Below, one piece after another: positions 20,218 to 21,855 of a stretch of DNA of 21,855 nt. The position numbers were made by a program, and so were the translations under genes. The notes beneath the pieces are model-generated. The model did no database searches and was not told the origin of the DNA. It was given only the letters and a program-made list of their open reading frames with translations. The DNA comes from DASUKL01 sp036278755 (GTDB lineage Bacteria; Chloroflexota; Limnocylindria; Limnocylindrales; CSP1-4). The DNA lies in the NCBI GenBank assembly GCA_036278755.1, contig DASUKL010000106.1, positions 1-21,855 of the forward strand. Direction: 5' to 3'. The number at the start of each line of letters is the position of its first letter. The stretch's first letter is position 1.

Positions 20218-21704
20218 TGCGTCGTCTGCCGCGGCTCTACCCATTCTTGTTGGCGGCTTGGTGGATCCTCGGGGTGTATCAGGAATCCGGCGCTCCATTG
20301 CACACGCTCTGGCGACCGCTGGGGATAGCCCTCGTGGCGACCGCCATCGTCTATGGCATGGCAGGTCTACTGTTCCGGAGTCGTGAGGTGGGGGCCTTGG
20401 CGGCAGCGACCGCCGCATCCGTCGTGTTGGGACTCTGGATCTTCGCCAGCGTCCTGGTCGTCATCGCGGCCACGTGGCCGCTGCTGCGACTCCGGCGGCG
20501 CCTCGCCCCCGAGCGCCCGCTGGCGCCACTGCGTCTTGATCGCCTCAGCCGCGGGTTCGAAGTCTTCACGGCCGTTCTCCTCGGGCTCGCCATGGTGAGT
20601 GGCGCGGCAGCCGGGTCCTTCCAGGTCCCGCCTTCGCCAGGCACGACCGCCGCTTCGGCGGAACGCGGGAGCTCGTCGCCTGATATCTACCTGATCCTGC
20701 TCGACGGGTACCCAAGCCTGGACACGACATCCAGCGAGTTCGGGATCGACAACGAGCCGTTCGCGCGAGATCTCACCGATCTCGGGTTCACCGTCTCCCG
20801 GGGAAGTCGCTCCAACTACATGCAGACATGGCCCTCTGTGTCCTCTCTCTTCTGGATGCGCTACCTATCTGATGTCCCAGTTCTTGCGCCGCCGCCGAAA
20901 GACCGGAGTGCACAGGTCCGCGCTCTGTCGGAAGCGATCAACAGCAGCGCTTCCTTGCCGATCCTCCGAGCACACGGCTACCGCATCGTGAGCAGCCCGT
21001 CGTTCGTCGAGTCGACTGACCTACGGTCCGCTGACGAAGTGCTGGACGACGGCGACATGGTCGACCTCGAGCAGCAGATCCTCACACGCTCAGTGGCGAG
21101 CCTGGACGGGGACGCACTCAGAGCCTGGGTCGCGGACGAGGCGAGAGCCTGGGTCGCAGCGTCGTTCGCTCACATCCCGCACGTTCTCGATGAGGTCGGC
21201 ACCGGACCGATCTTCTTCTTCGATCACGTTCTCGACCCTCACGCTCCCGACCTCCACTATGCCGACGGATCCCCGCGTGACGCGCCCGACTGTTATCCGA
21301 GGACGTGCGCCTTCTGGATGGTCCTCGCGGCTGGTGAAGGACTCACGAAGGCCGGATATGGCGATCGGCTGGCCGACGAACTGACATATCTGAACGCCCA
21401 GGTCCTGGCTGGAGTCAAGCAGATCGTCGCCCGGGATCCCTCCGCGATCATCATCGTCTTCTCCGACCATGGAGCTCGGTTCGACGACGCCGATCGGCCA
21501 GAGTGGTTCCGCTCGTTCTTAGCGGCTCGTACGCCCGGGCAGACCGACCTGTTCGGCCCCGCACCGTCCCCGGTGAACTACCTGCCGACTCTGTTCGATG
21601 CGTACTTCGGGATGAGCCTGCCGACTCGCGCATACAGCGCTTGGTGGGCGACGGCAGGCCCACTCGACCTTCAACAGTTCACGCCTCCGCCTGCACCAGG
21701 TTGA
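20214..21704 (+). CDS. Membrane-anchored alkaline-phosphatase-superfamily (sulfatase-like) enzyme
   Basis: The 496-aa protein has about four membrane helices in its first 135 residues, then a large extracytoplasmic catalytic domain. Metal-site motifs are DIYLILLDGYPSLDT (Asp164) and IIVFSDHGARFDD near residue 420. NYMQTWPSVSSLFWM (201-215) holds a Thr in the position where related enzymes carry the nucleophile, and FFFDHVLDPHAPD supplies further ligands. This layout matches lipoteichoic-acid-synthase-like or phosphoethanolamine/phosphoglycerol-transferase-like enzymes, or a sulfatase; the exact reaction is open. The start is GTG 20214 (4-base overlap) or the adjacent ATG 20217. With its coupled neighbours it probably edits a surface glycan or lipid. 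Confidence 0.75.
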   Translation: MMRRLPRLYPFLLAAWWILGVYQESGAPLHTLWRPLGIALVATAIVYGMAGLLFRSREVGALAAATAASVVLGLWIFASVLVVIAATWPLLRLRRRLAPERPLAPLRLDRLSRGFEVFTAVLLGLAMVSGAAAGSFQVPPSPGTTAASAERGSSSPDIYLILLDGYPSLDTTSSEFGIDNEPFARDLTDLGFTVSRGSRSNYMQTWPSVSSLFWMRYLSDVPVLAPPPKDRSAQVRALSEAINSSASLPILRAHGYRIVSSPSFVESTDLRSADEVLDDGDMVDLEQQILTRSVASLDGDALRAWVADEARAWVAASFAHIPHVLDEVGTGPIFFFDHVLDPHAPDLHYADGSPRDAPDCYPRTCAFWMVLAAGEGLTKAGYGDRLADELTYLNAQVLAGVKQIVARDPSAIIIVFSDHGARFDDADRPEWFRSFLAARTPGQTDLFGPAPSPVNYLPTLFDAYFGMSLPTRAYSAWWATAGPLDLQQFTPPPAPG

Positions 21705-21827
21705 GGTCGGGCCGCCCGCGACCCCACGGACCCCTGGAGATGCGGCTGGCCGCTCCCTTCTCCGCCTTGTGGGGTGACTGGCGCCGGGACCCTCGTCGGC
21801 TTTGTGGGCTCTTGACGGCTGTGCAAA

Positions 21828-21850
21828 GATAGACCGACGGTCGGTCTATC
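21828..21850. promoter_or_regulatory. Perfect 23-bp inverted repeat, TetR-type operator candidate
   Basis: Arms GATAGACCGAC and GTCGGTCTATC are exact reverse complements around one central G. The core TAGACCGACGGTCGGTCTA has the form and length of operators bound by TetR/AcrR repressors, usually placed just before the regulator's own gene. The window ends 5 bases later, so the controlled gene is outside. The remaining 123 bases from 21705 hold no gene I can support; a TTGACG at about 21811 might be a -35 box. Confidence 0.65.
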
Positions 21851-21855
21851 GACGA

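Overview
The window is GC-rich, densely packed DNA. Genes have short gaps, frequent 4-base start/stop overlaps and many GTG or TTG starts. No rRNA, tRNA, CRISPR array or insertion sequence was seen. The gene content is two F420-type luciferase-like oxidoreductases, a membrane DsbA-like/VKOR pair, MgtC, and a YdeP-type molybdoenzyme. Together with apparently leaderless GTG starts, this suggests a bacterium from the Chloroflexota (Limnocylindria-like) or an actinobacterial-like lineage. That placement is inference from style and content, not from a marker gene.

Left block (1-5400, minus strand): one apparent operon reading leftward from a promoter at about 5467-5439. The order is a small unknown basic protein, FdhD, a YdeP/FdhA-like molybdopterin oxidoreductase, MobA, a phosphotriesterase-family hydrolase, and the start of an ArsC/Spx-like thioredoxin-fold protein cut by the window edge. 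FdhD (sulfur insertion) and MobA (guanylylation of the cofactor) serve maturation of the molybdoenzyme. The hydrolase and ArsC-like protein are less expected partners.

Middle block (5593-14721): an F420-type oxidoreductase; an ACT-domain protein with MgtC on the opposite strand; exonuclease III; a membrane-anchored DsbA-like thiol oxidoreductase overlapping a VKOR homologue (an envelope disulfide-forming pair); an FMN alpha-hydroxy-acid oxidase divergent from an AlkA-like DNA glycosylase; and a coupled trio of ParB-like protein, metallophosphoesterase and a 14-TM MFS transporter. Several convergent genes overlap at their 3' ends.

Right block (14703-18498): a second F420-type oxidoreductase, then arsM and arsR facing apart across a 30-bp palindrome that overlaps both predicted promoters. 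These are followed by a DUF1444-like gene whose N-terminus appears broken by a one-base frameshift, and a CvpA-like membrane protein.

End block (18585-21704): the base composition looks less GC-extreme. Three genes joined by 4-base overlaps encode a 70-aa membrane microprotein with a DPGTGSLIIQ motif, a kinase-like/methyltransferase fusion, and a membrane-anchored alkaline-phosphatase-superfamily enzyme. This resembles a surface-glycan or lipid-headgroup modification module and is the best candidate for an undescribed system. A perfect 23-bp TetR-style palindrome (21828-21850) closes the window and probably controls a gene beyond the edge.
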